Counted from the stretch's first letter, positions 9,274 through 18,918 are shown. The stretch is DNA of 64,000 nt from Parasutterella secunda (GCF_016901835.1 NZ_JACJKX010000006.1:1-64000); one strand, 5' to 3'. Notes: generated by a model not told the origin, from the letters alone. Numbers and translations: made by a program.

Positions 9274-9492
9274 ATGAAAAAGAGTTACGCCATTGAAGTT
9301 GATTGTGCCAACTGCGCCCGTTTAATGGAAGAAACGACTGCTAAAGTGGAAGGCGTAGCCTCTGTAGTCGTCAATTTCATGACACAAAAAATGATCGTTA
9401 CTTTCGCTGAAGGTGCCGATCCCAAAGCTGTTATGAAGACCGTGTTGGCTGAATGCAAAAAAGTCGAACCCGATTGCGAAATTGAACTTTAA
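9274..9492 (+). CDS. Small HMA-domain metallochaperone-like protein
   Basis: This 72-residue protein is a single heavy-metal-associated domain of beta-alpha-beta-beta-alpha-beta type. The metal site CANC sits in the first loop (DCANCARLME, Cys11 and Cys14), replacing the more usual GMTCxxC. Acidic residues at the C-terminus (EPDCEIEL) are common in Zn/Cd-type domains. It lies upstream of a P-type ATPase that lacks its own N-terminal HMA domain, so it probably hands metal to that pump in trans. AAGGAG precedes the ATG. Confidence 0.85.
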   Translation: MKKSYAIEVDCANCARLMEETTAKVEGVASVVVNFMTQKMIVTFAEGADPKAVMKTVLAECKKVEPDCEIEL

Positions 9493-9505
9493 TTTAAGGT
9501 TTTGA

Positions 9506-9534
9506 AGCATCATCAAGGTAGATGGTGCTTTTTT
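9506..9534 (+). terminator. Terminator or attenuator between HMA gene and ATPase gene
   Basis: AGCATCATC (9506-9514) pairs with GATGGTGCT (9521-9529) with G-U tolerance, followed by T6. It would raise HMA transcripts relative to the ATPase. Confidence 0.65.
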
Positions 9535-9544
9535 ACCTTTATCA

Positions 9545-9562
9545 ATTAAACATTTGTTTAAT
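9545..9562. promoter_or_regulatory. Operator-like palindrome, copy 2 (before the P-type ATPase)
   Basis: ATTAAACATTTGTTTAAT is a perfect 8-2-8 inverted repeat 17 bp before the ATPase start. It shares the ATTAAA-N6-TTTAAT frame with the palindrome at 9177-9194, suggesting the ATPase gene is separately controlled by the same repressor. Confidence 0.55.
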
Positions 9563-9579
9563 CGTTTGAGAGAATATAA

Positions 9580-11466
9580 ATGACGGCCAAACAAAAAAAG
9601 ATGCTCTTTCGCATCCTGATCGCGTCTGTTTTATTGATTGCGGTCGCTTTCTCGCCGGTCACCGGTCCCTTACGGCTTGTTTTATTTTTAATCCCCTATT
9701 TCATTGTCGGCTACGACATCCTTTTAAAGGCTGCCAAAGGCATTTCCAATGGCCGGATTTTTGATGAAAATCTCCTGATGACCGTTGCCACCATCGGTGC
9801 CATTGCCATTGCACTGTATGACAATACCGGTGACTACACCGAAGCGGTCGCGGTGATGTTGTTTTATCAGATCGGTGAATGGTTTCAAGCCTACGCTGTC
9901 GGTAGGAGTCGCAAAAACATCAGCCAGTTGATGGATATCCGCCCTGATTACGCCAACATTGAAAAAGACGGCAAACTCGAACAAGTCGATCCCGATGAAA
10001 TTGAAATCGGTTCGGTTATTGTGGTTCAACCCGGTGAGAAAGTGCCTATTGATGGTGTTGTGGTTGAAGGTGAATCCACTTTGAACACCAGTGCATTAAC
10101 GGGAGAAAGTTTGCCTCGCAATGTCAGCGTTAACAATGAAATCATCAGTGGCTGCATTAATTTGTCTGGGCTTTTAAAGATTCGTACCACTAAGCTTTTC
10201 GGCGAATCCACGGTTTCTCAAATCCTGGAATTGGTTGAAAATGCGAGTTCCCGCAAATCCCGTTCCGAGGCGTTTATTTCAAGATTTGCCAGAGTCTATA
10301 CACCCATTGTGTTTTTTGGTGCATTGGCTTTAGCCACCATTCCGCCATTAGTTCAACTCTTTTTATTAAACACTGATGCCCAATGGAATGATTGGATTTA
10401 TCGTGCTCTCGTTTTTCTGGTCATCAGCTGCCCCTGCGCTTTAGTGATCAGTATTCCGTTGAGTTTCTTTGCCGGTATCGGCGGGGCCAGCAATCAAGGT
10501 ATTTTGGTCAAAGGCTCAAACTACTTGGAAGCGTTATCCGAGACCAAAGTATTGGTTTTTGATAAAACCGGCACACTCACCGAAGGTGTCTTTGAAGTCA
10601 TCGGTGTACACCACAATAAACTTGAAGAAAAGAAGCTTTTGGAATTGGCTGCCATGGCCGAGAGTGCCTCCTCTCACCCCATCAGTGTCAGTCTGCAGAA
10701 AGCCTACGGTTTACCGATCAACCGCAGCCGAATTCGAGACATTCATGAAATCAGCGGTCAAGGTGTCATTGCTCAAATTGATGACTTGAAAATCGCGGTC
10801 GGAAATGACAAGTTGATGAAAACGGTCGGCGTCACGCCAATTGCCTGCCGCAGTGTAGGTACGATCGTTCACGTTGCCATCAATCGTGAATACCACGGAC
10901 ACATCCTTATTGCTGACCGAATTAAAGCCAATGCCAAAGCTGCCATTGCCGCCATTAAAAAGGCCGGCATTCAAAAAAACGTCATGCTCACGGGAGATAG
11001 CCGAAAGGTGGCCGAACATGTCGCCAATGAGTTAGGAATTGATGAAGTTCACAGTGAACTGCTACCGGCCGATAAAGTTCGCATCGTCGAAGACTTAATC
11101 CAAAACAACAAAACCCGCGGCAAATTGGGTTTTGTGGGTGACGGCATCAATGACGCTCCGGTTCTTTCCAGAGCCGATATCGGTATCGCAATGGGCGCTA
11201 TGGGGTCAGACGCTGCTATTGAAGCTGCCGACGTGGTTTTAATGGACGATGATCCCTTAAAAATTGCCAAAGGTATCAAGATTTCCCGCAAGTGCCTGGC
11301 GATTGTCAAAGAAAATATTTGGTTTGCCATCGGCATCAAGGTGCTTTGCTTACTGTTGGGCGCCATCGGTCTGGCCAACATGTGGATGGCTATTTTCGCT
11401 GACGTCGGTGTGATGATCCTTGCGGTTCTAAACGCCATTCGTGCCCTTTTTGTCAAAAATCTCTAA
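9580..11466 (+). CDS. Zn/Cd/Pb-type P1B ATPase (ZntA/CadA-like), no N-terminal metal domain
   Basis: The 628-residue pump has the P1B motifs: actuator TGES, membrane ion site C284-P-C286, phosphorylation site DKTGTLT (from Asp328), the SHP motif, MLTGD and GDGIND (from Gly520). The last membrane segments carry a lysine (GIKVLCLL) and an aspartate in the FADVGVMILAVLNAIR context, the pattern of the Zn/Cd/Pb subgroup rather than the Cu one. It exports divalent metal across the inner membrane. At 628 residues it lacks the N-terminal HMA domain, which is encoded separately upstream. Confidence 0.92.
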   Translation: MTAKQKKMLFRILIASVLLIAVAFSPVTGPLRLVLFLIPYFIVGYDILLKAAKGISNGRIFDENLLMTVATIGAIAIALYDNTGDYTEAVAVMLFYQIGEWFQAYAVGRSRKNISQLMDIRPDYANIEKDGKLEQVDPDEIEIGSVIVVQPGEKVPIDGVVVEGESTLNTSALTGESLPRNVSVNNEIISGCINLSGLLKIRTTKLFGESTVSQILELVENASSRKSRSEAFISRFARVYTPIVFFGALALATIPPLVQLFLLNTDAQWNDWIYRALVFLVISCPCALVISIPLSFFAGIGGASNQGILVKGSNYLEALSETKVLVFDKTGTLTEGVFEVIGVHHNKLEEKKLLELAAMAESASSHPISVSLQKAYGLPINRSRIRDIHEISGQGVIAQIDDLKIAVGNDKLMKTVGVTPIACRSVGTIVHVAINREYHGHILIADRIKANAKAAIAAIKKAGIQKNVMLTGDSRKVAEHVANELGIDEVHSELLPADKVRIVEDLIQNNKTRGKLGFVGDGINDAPVLSRADIGIAMGAMGSDAAIEAADVVLMDDDPLKIAKGIKISRKCLAIVKENIWFAIGIKVLCLLLGAIGLANMWMAIFADVGVMILAVLNAIRALFVKNL

Positions 11467-11481
11467 GAGATATTTCCGAAC

Positions 11482-11530
11482 GGGGGTGTTGCAAAAGTCC
11501 AGTCGGACAATGCTAACGCCCCCTTTTTTT
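11482..11530 (+). terminator. Intrinsic terminator after the P-type ATPase
   Basis: GGGGGTGTT (11482-11490) pairs with AACGCCCCC (11515-11523), followed by T7. Confidence 0.8.
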
Positions 11531-11587
11531 GCGCCGTTTTCTCTGCTCAGTCCTATACTGAAAGAAAGTGCATGATCGGGAGGTTTT

Positions 11588-13012
11588 ATGGCTTACGATT
11601 TTGAAAAACTCTATATCAACGGTCAATGGTGTGACTCCTCGAGCGGCCATTTCATTGAAGTCGAAAACCCGGCAACACTTGAGCATTTCGCACGAGTGCC
11701 TGAGGGTAATGAAAAAGATATTGATGCAGCTGTGCAAGCCGCTCACTGTGCCTTTGAGTCCTGGAGCACCACAGAAATCGGACAACGCATAGGGCTGATG
11801 AAAAAAATGCTCGAAATCTTTGAAAGCTACAAAGATAAAATCATCGAGCTAGAGGTTAAAGAGTTGGGCGCTCCGGTAAGCTTTTCCGTTCAGTCGCATT
11901 GTGTCTATCAATACACTCGCACCCGCTCTTATATCGAATGTGCGACAGAGCTGCCTTTGGAATATAGCTTGAAGGCCTCGAGTGTTTATCGCGAACCGAT
12001 CGGTGTCGTTGCTTGCATTACACCGTGGAATTACCCATTGGGACAAGTTGTACAAAAAGTTATTCCGGCCATCTTGATGGGCAATACTGTTGTGCTCAAA
12101 CCCAGTCAACATACACCTCTGACAGCTTATCTACTCGTTGACGCCTTCGATCGTGCGGGATTTCCTGCCGGCGTTATCAATTTAGTCACCGGTCGCGGCA
12201 GTGCTGTGGGCGATGCCTTGACTTCTCACCCGCTTGTTGACATGGTCTCCTTTACCGGTTCAACTAAGGTTGGCGCCAAATTAAGCCAACGCGCTCTGGA
12301 AAGTATTAAACGGATCAGTTTGGAATTGGGCGGTAAGTCTCCCTTTATTTGGCTCCCTGATGCCGACTACGACAAAGCGGTAGGGAAACTTTTCGATTCG
12401 ATTTTCTTAAATAGCGGACAAACCTGCACGGCGTTCTCCCGCCTGCTTATTCCTGAAGCTGATAAACAACTCATCGAAGAGTTACTGCTTAAGCATCTGC
12501 CCGACTATCCGGTGGGAGACCCGACCGATCCACAAATTAAGATTGGTCCGCTTTCATCCAAGGCACAGTTTGAAAAAGTGACTTCCTACATAAAACTGGG
12601 ATTTGAAGAAGGTGCACGGATGTTAGCCGGTGAAATTCCGTCTGACTGCTCTAAAGGCTACTACGTAAAGCCTGTCATATTCACCGATGTAAAAAATTCC
12701 ATGCGTATTGCTCGGGAAGAAATTTTCGGACCGGTACTCTGTGTCATCACCTACAAAGACATTGAAGAAGCGATCTGCATCGCCAATGACACCCCATACG
12801 GGTTAAATGCCGCCGTATTCGGTGATAAGGCGTTAGCCATTTCAGTGGCTAAACGCATCAAGGCGGGCAATGTTTACATCAACGACGGTCCTCGAGATGT
12901 CACCGCTCCATTCGGAGGATACAAACAAAGCGGAATCGGCCGTGAAGGTGGTTATGCGGGGCTCTTGGAATTTACTCAGGCCAAAGCCATTTTTGATCAC
13001 AGTACCTTTTAG
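11588..13012 (+). CDS. NAD(P)-dependent aldehyde dehydrogenase
   Basis: The 474-residue protein is a complete ALDH. It has the coenzyme-binding region ITPWNYPLGQVVQKVIPAIL, GSTKVGAKL, the general base Glu246 in LELGGKSPF, and the catalytic Cys280 in SGQTCTAFSRLL. A C-terminal GGYKQSGIGREGG motif follows. It oxidises an aldehyde to its acid; the sequence does not fix the substrate. GGGAGG precedes the ATG. It stands alone between terminators, convergent with panF. Confidence 0.9.
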   Translation: MAYDFEKLYINGQWCDSSSGHFIEVENPATLEHFARVPEGNEKDIDAAVQAAHCAFESWSTTEIGQRIGLMKKMLEIFESYKDKIIELEVKELGAPVSFSVQSHCVYQYTRTRSYIECATELPLEYSLKASSVYREPIGVVACITPWNYPLGQVVQKVIPAILMGNTVVLKPSQHTPLTAYLLVDAFDRAGFPAGVINLVTGRGSAVGDALTSHPLVDMVSFTGSTKVGAKLSQRALESIKRISLELGGKSPFIWLPDADYDKAVGKLFDSIFLNSGQTCTAFSRLLIPEADKQLIEELLLKHLPDYPVGDPTDPQIKIGPLSSKAQFEKVTSYIKLGFEEGARMLAGEIPSDCSKGYYVKPVIFTDVKNSMRIAREEIFGPVLCVITYKDIEEAICIANDTPYGLNAAVFGDKALAISVAKRIKAGNVYINDGPRDVTAPFGGYKQSGIGREGGYAGLLEFTQAKAIFDHSTF

Positions 13013-13028
13013 AACTGCATGAGTACAG

Positions 13029-13064
13029 GGCCTTGGGGTCACAATCACGACTTCAAGGCCTTTT
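13029..13064 (+). terminator. Intrinsic terminator after the aldehyde dehydrogenase gene
   Basis: GGCCTTG (13029-13035) pairs with CAAGGCC (13054-13060), followed by T4. It sits between the two convergent genes. Confidence 0.65.
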
Positions 13065-13066
13065 CG

Positions 13067-14536
13067 CTATGGGAAGAAATCTTTTCTTTCCTCTCGTTTC
13101 GTCAATAGGCTCAAAACAATAAAAGCAGCAACAGAAACCATGATGGCCGGTGTCACGATGTGCCAACCGCCCAGATCCGGTTTTGCCAAACAAGCCCAGA
13201 CGTAAACCGATAACCCGATTAAAACGGATCCCCAAGCCCCGGCCCGGGTCGCACGAGACCAAAAAAGTCCTCCGACCAAAGGACAAAGAAAGGCAATCTC
13301 AAGGCCACCGAACGCAAACATATTGATCCAAACGATGATATCTATGGGATCTGCGGCAAAAATTAGCGCAACCAGGCCGATTAAAAATGTACAGAGTTTT
13401 GCATAACGCTTCACTGTCTGTGCGCGATCAGGCATACGTGTATAACGTCTTAACATCAAATCTTTGATAATGGCTGACGAGGCAGCGATAAGAAGTGAAC
13501 TTACCGTAGACATGGTCGCCGCAATCGGTGCTACAAGCGTGATGCCTGCCACCCATGGATTCATATGGTGAGCAATTATGTATGGAATCATGGCATCGGT
13601 ATTGCCTCCGAATGCCTGGGCATCAGAAACGAGGCCTCTTGCCAAAAAACCAAGCAGTGTCATACCGATCATGAGCGCTCCGCAGACCACCGTGCTCACC
13701 ACCATCGCCAGGTGCAAATCCTGCGTAGATCGATAAGCCATACAACGAACCGCTGATTGAGGCAAAGCTACTGTTGCAAACCCCACCAAGATCCAAGAAG
13801 AAAACAATAATGTCCAAGGAAGGGCTCCGGATGAGGTCGGACTAAAAAAGGCTTGTGCCTCTTGAGCGTCGGCTTGCTGAGTAATCGTTTGCATCAGCTG
13901 CGACATTCCACCGGCTTGAGCAACGATATCAGCGGCTAACAATCCCATACCGGTTAACATCAAAATCGCACAGACTGTATCCGTGATCGCTACCGCTTTA
14001 AACCCACCCACGGTGGTGTAAAACACCACGACAATGCCGAATAATAAAAGACCGAATACATAAGAAATATCGGCCGCTTGTGAGATAAGCTGTGCGCCGC
14101 CGATAAATTGTCCGACCATCATGGCCACAAAGAAAAAAAGCAGCGCTACGGATAAAAAAGCTCCCAAAAGCGGGCTTTTAAACCGCTCAACGATGACATC
14201 GATAACGGTAATCGCTTCAATTCTTCGGCTTACCAACGAGAGTTTTTTCCCTAAAACTCCCAAAACCAGAAAACCGGTAATAATTTGAGGAGCGGCAAAC
14301 ACGACCCACCCCAGCCCGTAGCGCCACGCCAGACCCGGCCCGGATACAAAAGAGCTCACCGAACCGTAAGTGGCCACCAAAGTCATGGCGAGAACAAAAC
14401 CTTTTAGCGTTCTGTCTCCCAGAAAATAATTTTTTAAAAACTCTCCCGCATTCTTTTGCGAATCCATTCGCCCAAGAACGAGTAAAACAATAAGAAAGAC
14501 AAACAGAGGGACAAAGATTACCCACGAAGAACTCAT
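13067..14536 (-). CDS. panF: Sodium/pantothenate-type symporter PanF
   Basis: The 489-residue member of the sodium:solute symporter family has about thirteen membrane segments and SSS motifs such as YFLGDRTLKGFVLAMTLVATYGSVSSFVSGPG and GGFKAVAITDTVCAILM. The assignment to pantothenate rests on the neighbour: an YhdT-type gene overlaps its start by 4 nt (ATGA), the arrangement known from E. coli yhdT-panF. PanF brings in pantothenate, the CoA precursor, with Na+. Confidence 0.85.
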   Translation of the reverse strand: MSSSWVIFVPLFVFLIVLLVLGRMDSQKNAGEFLKNYFLGDRTLKGFVLAMTLVATYGSVSSFVSGPGLAWRYGLGWVVFAAPQIITGFLVLGVLGKKLSLVSRRIEAITVIDVIVERFKSPLLGAFLSVALLFFFVAMMVGQFIGGAQLISQAADISYVFGLLLFGIVVVFYTTVGGFKAVAITDTVCAILMLTGMGLLAADIVAQAGGMSQLMQTITQQADAQEAQAFFSPTSSGALPWTLLFSSWILVGFATVALPQSAVRCMAYRSTQDLHLAMVVSTVVCGALMIGMTLLGFLARGLVSDAQAFGGNTDAMIPYIIAHHMNPWVAGITLVAPIAATMSTVSSLLIAASSAIIKDLMLRRYTRMPDRAQTVKRYAKLCTFLIGLVALIFAADPIDIIVWINMFAFGGLEIAFLCPLVGGLFWSRATRAGAWGSVLIGLSVYVWACLAKPDLGGWHIVTPAIMVSVAAFIVLSLLTKREERKDFFP

Positions 14537-14805
14537 GGCTCAGTGTCCTTTTGATGGTTCAGGCTGAAATTGCGGGTGAAAAATTTCACCAGTACCGCCA
14601 CAACAACGACGGATAATATGTAGCCGCCGACACATGAGAGCCAAAACCAAAGAGGTAATCCCCAAAAGAACTCGTCACTGTCGGCACTCAGGTAAATTGA
14701 ACCCCAGAAAAAGACAAAAAGAAAAACAGCCGCCACAAGGGTATAGATAGCCTCCCGATGACTTTGTCTGATGGCTTCTTTGTAGTGATCAGGGGCAGTG
14801 TTCAT
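14533..14805 (-). CDS. yhdT: YhdT-family small membrane protein (DUF997)
   Basis: The 90-residue protein has two membrane segments (about residues 20-42 and 48-75) and a basic C-terminal tail. It matches the size and position of YhdT, which is regularly found beside panF. Its role is unknown; an accessory function to the symporter is inferred from conserved linkage. It lies 2 nt after the puuD-like stop and overlaps panF by 4 nt, so the three are co-translated. Confidence 0.8.
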   Translation of the reverse strand: MNTAPDHYKEAIRQSHREAIYTLVAAVFLFVFFWGSIYLSADSDEFFWGLPLWFWLSCVGGYILSVVVVAVLVKFFTRNFSLNHQKDTEP

Positions 14806-14807
14806 GG

Positions 14808-15527
14808 TTATTTAACGTGTTGATTCTTTGCAACTTCGATAAAGAATTCTACCAATCGTAAGTTTTCCGGACGACCTTGATAAATTCGTTCCGGATGCCA
14901 CTGCACCGCAACAAGAAAATCTTCACCCTCGCCCTGTACGGCTTCAACAATTTGGTCTGAGGAACTTCGGGCGATGACTTTTAAAGAGGGTGCTACACGA
15001 TCAATGGCCTGATGGTGGAAACTGTTCACCGTCAGAACTTTCCCGTCATACGCCTTGGATAAATAGGATTCACCCAAAATATCCACCTCGTGCATGGAAG
15101 GGGTTCCCGGGGTCACATAGCGATGTTCAGTTTTGCTGCCAACCCGATAGGCAATATCCTCAAGAAGCGTTCCGCCCATGGCAACGTTGATTAACTGCAG
15201 TCCTCGACAAATACCGAAGATCGGTCGATGCACTGATCTCGCCGCATCAAACAGCTCAAATTCCAACGCGTCGCGCGCCACCGCAGGTTTTTGACAATAT
15301 TGGGGATATTGACTGTCAAAATAACTCGGAGCGATATCCTGTCCGCCGGTAAATAAAAAGCCGTCACAACGGTCAACCGCTTCTTGTACGGCCTCGGGAG
15401 CTGCATTCAGGGGAAGTACCACGGGCATGCCGCCCGCATCCCAAATAAGCTCCATGTAGTTTTGCCACATCCAGCCGCAAGACTTCACATCATCCCAAAG
15501 AGAAGTCACTCCGATCAATGGTCTCAT
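14808..15527 (-). CDS. Class I glutamine amidotransferase-like peptidase C26 (PuuD-type)
   Basis: The 239-residue protein has the triad of the gamma-glutamyl-gamma-aminobutyrate hydrolase family: nucleophile Cys107 in GICRGLQLINVAMGG, and His211/Glu213 in QWHPE. TGGQDIAPSYF is the family's TGGxDI motif. In E. coli PuuD this enzyme releases GABA from gamma-glutamyl-GABA in putrescine use. No other puu genes are here, so it may act on another gamma-glutamyl compound. It heads the yhdT-panF pair. Confidence 0.82.
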   Translation of the reverse strand: MRPLIGVTSLWDDVKSCGWMWQNYMELIWDAGGMPVVLPLNAAPEAVQEAVDRCDGFLFTGGQDIAPSYFDSQYPQYCQKPAVARDALEFELFDAARSVHRPIFGICRGLQLINVAMGGTLLEDIAYRVGSKTEHRYVTPGTPSMHEVDILGESYLSKAYDGKVLTVNSFHHQAIDRVAPSLKVIARSSSDQIVEAVQGEGEDFLVAVQWHPERIYQGRPENLRLVEFFIEVAKNQHVK

Positions 15528-15621
15528 GTTTATCTATCCATAAAGACGCAACTTCCCCCGGATCCGAAAATCCGAAGGAAGTTCAGTCAACGATAACCTA
15601 TCCGGTTGTCAGTCAATCAGA

Positions 15622-16887
15622 TTATGCCTTCTTAGGCAACAAGGCTTCTTCGTCTTCCACGCCGACCAAGCTCAAAGCAGCCAATGTAATTAACTGCGGA
15701 CCGAGGTGCGTGTCGATCATTTCGAAGAATTCCTTCACATTATGAGCGTTTTCGGCATGGCCGCCGGAGCACAGGCATGTTGACGGAATGTCATGGCTCA
15801 TCGGAGCGTTGGCATCGGTCGAAGAGCGGACATACTGCGTCAACTCAATACCCAATACTTTCTGAGCGCTGCGGGCGACTTGAAGCACCGGGCAGTCATG
15901 CGGACGGGTACCGGCGGGACGATCACCGATTGCGGTCTTCGTTACCTTCAAGAGACGTTCCGGATCCGTAATGGTCCAAGAAGCATTTTCTTCGGCAACG
16001 GCCTCATCAAACTTCGAAAGAATTTCAGCTTCCAAAGCCAAGAGGCACTTGTTGTCGAAGCTGCGCATATCGATTTCCACTTCGCAGTGAGCGGCGATGG
16101 AGTTCACCGTTGTGCCGCCTTTGATGGTACCGACCGTCCAAGTGGTCTTGGGATCCGCGGCAGGACGCAAGTCGGCAAATTTTTGAATGGCACGGGCCAT
16201 TGCGTGAATCGCACTCGGAGTCTTACCGTATTCGGCAAAGCTGTGACCGCCCAAACCATCGATGCTGATGCGCCAACGGTGAGAACCGGTAGCACCGTAG
16301 AGAACACGACCGACATCGGTCGAATCCACGGCGATAAAGCCGTCGATCTTATTGTTATTGCACAGGTGCTTGGATCCGCGAATGTCGCCATTGCCTTCTT
16401 CGCCTACTGTTCCCACAAACCAGATATCACCCTTGGTTTTGATATCGGCCTCTTCCAAGCCTCTGAGAACTTGCAAAATAGCGCGTAAACCGGAGCAATT
16501 GTCACCGATACCGGGAGCGGAATAGCGAATGCCGTCCTTTTTCACCTTTACGTCCGTGTCAATCGAGAACACGGAGTCCATGTGAGCACCAAGGACCAAA
16601 ATCGGACCGCCTTCGACCGTGCCCTTGCGCACGCCGATGACGTTACCGATTTCATCCATTTTCACATCGGTGAGGCCGTAGGCCTTCATACGTTCCATCA
16701 CAGAGCGTGCACGCTTTTCTTCCATGAAAGTCGGAGCCGGAATTTCACACAATTCGACCTGTTCATCCATTGCGCGTTGTACGTCTCGCTTGGCAATTTC
16801 CAAAGCTTTCTGTACCTTTTCCAACTTGGCAACTTTCTGAACCTGAGCTAATACAGATTCACTCAAAGCGGGAAGTTCCTTAGCCAT
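15622..16887 (-). CDS. M20-family metallopeptidase (PepT/PepV-like)
   Basis: The 421-residue enzyme has the two-zinc site of the M20 clan: His102 and Asp104 in GAHMDSV, bridging Asp129 in GIGDNCSG, the catalytic Glu pair near 163-164 (VGEEGNGD), and later HDIPSTCLCSGGHAENAH. The dimerisation lid lies around residues 205-310. It should remove residues from small peptides or hydrolyse acyl-amino acids in the cytoplasm. It points the same way as puuD-yhdT-panF with a 94-nt gap that holds a weak hairpin (15550-15583). Confidence 0.85.
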   Translation of the reverse strand: MAKELPALSESVLAQVQKVAKLEKVQKALEIAKRDVQRAMDEQVELCEIPAPTFMEEKRARSVMERMKAYGLTDVKMDEIGNVIGVRKGTVEGGPILVLGAHMDSVFSIDTDVKVKKDGIRYSAPGIGDNCSGLRAILQVLRGLEEADIKTKGDIWFVGTVGEEGNGDIRGSKHLCNNNKIDGFIAVDSTDVGRVLYGATGSHRWRISIDGLGGHSFAEYGKTPSAIHAMARAIQKFADLRPAADPKTTWTVGTIKGGTTVNSIAAHCEVEIDMRSFDNKCLLALEAEILSKFDEAVAEENASWTITDPERLLKVTKTAIGDRPAGTRPHDCPVLQVARSAQKVLGIELTQYVRSSTDANAPMSHDIPSTCLCSGGHAENAHNVKEFFEMIDTHLGPQLITLAALSLVGVEDEEALLPKKA

Positions 16888-17035
16888 AAATTTCTCCTAA
16901 ATAGACGAAAAACACCCATCTTCCCCTCCTCCTGGAGGAGATGACAAAATAAACCCATCCAAGGCCCTATGATGCCTTGCGGTTACCTGATATTTTAAGG
17001 ACTTACGTGTGTTAAGGAGATCGGAATTTTGTCAA

Positions 17036-17551
17036 TTAATCAGAAGAGCGTTCGGTTTCTGAGTGACCGAGTCGCAAAATCACCTCGCGGGCGATCTTTT
17101 CACAATCCTCAATGTGTTGCCTTCCCAAATAACGCAAAGCCGTATAGCCTAACGCTGCCGCACTAAGCTGTCCGACCACCGGTACCCAACGGGCTGCTTG
17201 CTTGCCTCCCAACTTAATACCGACGGTTTTTAGCACGGAAATCGCAACCTGAGCGGTAATCACTTTGCCTGCCAAAACAGTCCCCGCCCAACTGATCGCC
17301 TGATAGGCAATGATTCGTTTTTGGCTGGGCAATCGCTCGATTTGTTCAGGGGTTAAACCGAACTCCCGATTGATATGGTCAATCATTTTGATCATGACGG
17401 AGACGTCAACCAACATATCAACTCCGGGAATCGGTACAAAAGTTGCCCCCGCACTCATCAGTGCCTGACGATCCACGTGGCGTTTAGCACGCCAAACGGC
17501 GGCCTGGATCTTATCTTCATCGGTCGGAATAACCGGTAGTGGTACATTCAT
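17036..17551 (-). CDS. DUF697-like membrane-associated protein
   Basis: The 171-residue protein contains a VPIPGVDMLVDVSVMIKMIDHINREFGL stretch and two glycine-rich hydrophobic segments (AISWAGTVLAGKVITAQVAISV and WVPVVGQLSAAALGYTALRYLG). This is the pattern of DUF697-type domains that often follow GTPase domains; here there is no GTPase domain. Function unknown; membrane association is likely. It diverges from hemA with a 77-bp spacer. Confidence 0.6.
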   Translation of the reverse strand: MNVPLPVIPTDEDKIQAAVWRAKRHVDRQALMSAGATFVPIPGVDMLVDVSVMIKMIDHINREFGLTPEQIERLPSQKRIIAYQAISWAGTVLAGKVITAQVAISVLKTVGIKLGGKQAARWVPVVGQLSAAALGYTALRYLGRQHIEDCEKIAREVILRLGHSETERSSD

Positions 17552-17628
17552 AAGGCAAATTTAATCGTTACGCTATACACTTACGCTTTTGTTTGGATTT
17601 TAGGGGAAGTTTTTCCCTTTTTCTTTTC

Positions 17629-18918
17629 ATGCACTTACTGGCTCTGGGTTTAAATCACACGACCGCTCCGCTTGCTATCCGTGAGCGTGTGGCATTCGGT
17701 CCTGAAGACACTGCCGAAACCATCGGCAGGGTTTTGTCGCGCCTGTCCGGTGAAGAATCCGGCTGTATTACCGAAGCGTTGATTCTTTCAACATGTAACC
17801 GCACTGAAATTTACTGTGCGGCAGAAGATGCCGATTTAGCCATCGGCGCCCTGGAAGCTTTTTTAGCTGAAGAGAAAAATCTTTCCCTCTCAGAGCTCAC
17901 CCCCCACACCTATGCACTCACAGACCTTGAAGTTGTCGAGCACGCATTCTGTGTTGCCAGCGGCTTGGATTCCATGGTTTTGGGGGAAACTCAAATTGTG
18001 GGTCAGATGAAAAAGGCAGAAAAAACCGCAAGAAAAGCCAATAGTCTGGGCTTAATGCTTAACGCCCTTTTTCAAAAAACCTTTACGGTGGCCAAAGAAG
18101 TTCGAACTGCAACCGAAATCGGCGCTCATACCGTTTCGATGTCTGCTGCTGCCGTTCGCCTCGCCAACCGCCTGTTTGGTGAGCTCCATGACTTAAATGT
18201 GCTCTTTGTGGGTGCCGGAGAAATGATTGAGCTGTGTGCCGCACACTTTAACGGTCAGGCACCACACTCCATGACTATTGCCAACCGATCGCTCGATCGA
18301 GGAGAAGCACTGGCTGCCCGTTATGACGCCAAGTCCATGAAGCTGGCTGATCTGCCGCAACATATCGCAGAATTTGACATCATCGTCTCCTGCACGGCCA
18401 GTGCCCTCCCAATTATCGGGTTAGGCATGATTGAACGCGCTATTCGTGAGCGCCATCACAAACCGATATTCATTGTCGACCTGGCTGTTCCTCGAGATGT
18501 GGAAGAAGAAGTCTCTCGACTCGATGACGTGTACGTTTACACGGTCGACGACTTGGGTAAAGTCGTACAAAGCGGCAAAGCGGAACGAATGGCCGCTGTG
18601 GAAGAGAGCCGACGCATTATTGCTCAGCGAGTTAAAGATTTTTCCGATTGGTTGCAATGGCGTGACAGCGTTCCGACCATCGAAAAAATGATTGAACGTG
18701 CAAGTGAATTATCAATCTCTTGTATTCAACGTGCACGGCACAGTATTAAAAGCGGTGATGATATTGATGAAGCCTTAAATCGTATGGCTCATGACATCAC
18801 TCGAAAACTCATCCATGACAATTTAGCCTTACTGAAAGATACCGAGCATCTGTCCACAACAGAGCGGCAGCATCTTGAAACGTGCTTCAGACGTTTTTAT
18901 CTTGAGCGCAAGCGTTAG
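17629..18918 (+). CDS. hemA: Glutamyl-tRNA reductase
   Basis: The 429-residue protein has the catalytic Cys56 in LSTCNRTEIYC, the signature GLDSMVLGETQI, the NADPH-binding VLFVGAGEMIEL and IVDLAVPRDVEEEV, and a helical C-terminal dimerisation domain. It reduces glutamyl-tRNA(Glu) to glutamate-1-semialdehyde, the first step of C5-pathway haem synthesis. The frame is open from 17593, but the ATG at 17629 gives the conserved HLLALGLNHTTAP start. It leads prfA-prmC, a classical proteobacterial order. Confidence 0.95.
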   Translation: MHLLALGLNHTTAPLAIRERVAFGPEDTAETIGRVLSRLSGEESGCITEALILSTCNRTEIYCAAEDADLAIGALEAFLAEEKNLSLSELTPHTYALTDLEVVEHAFCVASGLDSMVLGETQIVGQMKKAEKTARKANSLGLMLNALFQKTFTVAKEVRTATEIGAHTVSMSAAAVRLANRLFGELHDLNVLFVGAGEMIELCAAHFNGQAPHSMTIANRSLDRGEALAARYDAKSMKLADLPQHIAEFDIIVSCTASALPIIGLGMIERAIRERHHKPIFIVDLAVPRDVEEEVSRLDDVYVYTVDDLGKVVQSGKAERMAAVEESRRIIAQRVKDFSDWLQWRDSVPTIEKMIERASELSISCIQRARHSIKSGDDIDEALNRMAHDITRKLIHDNLALLKDTEHLSTTERQHLETCFRRFYLERKR

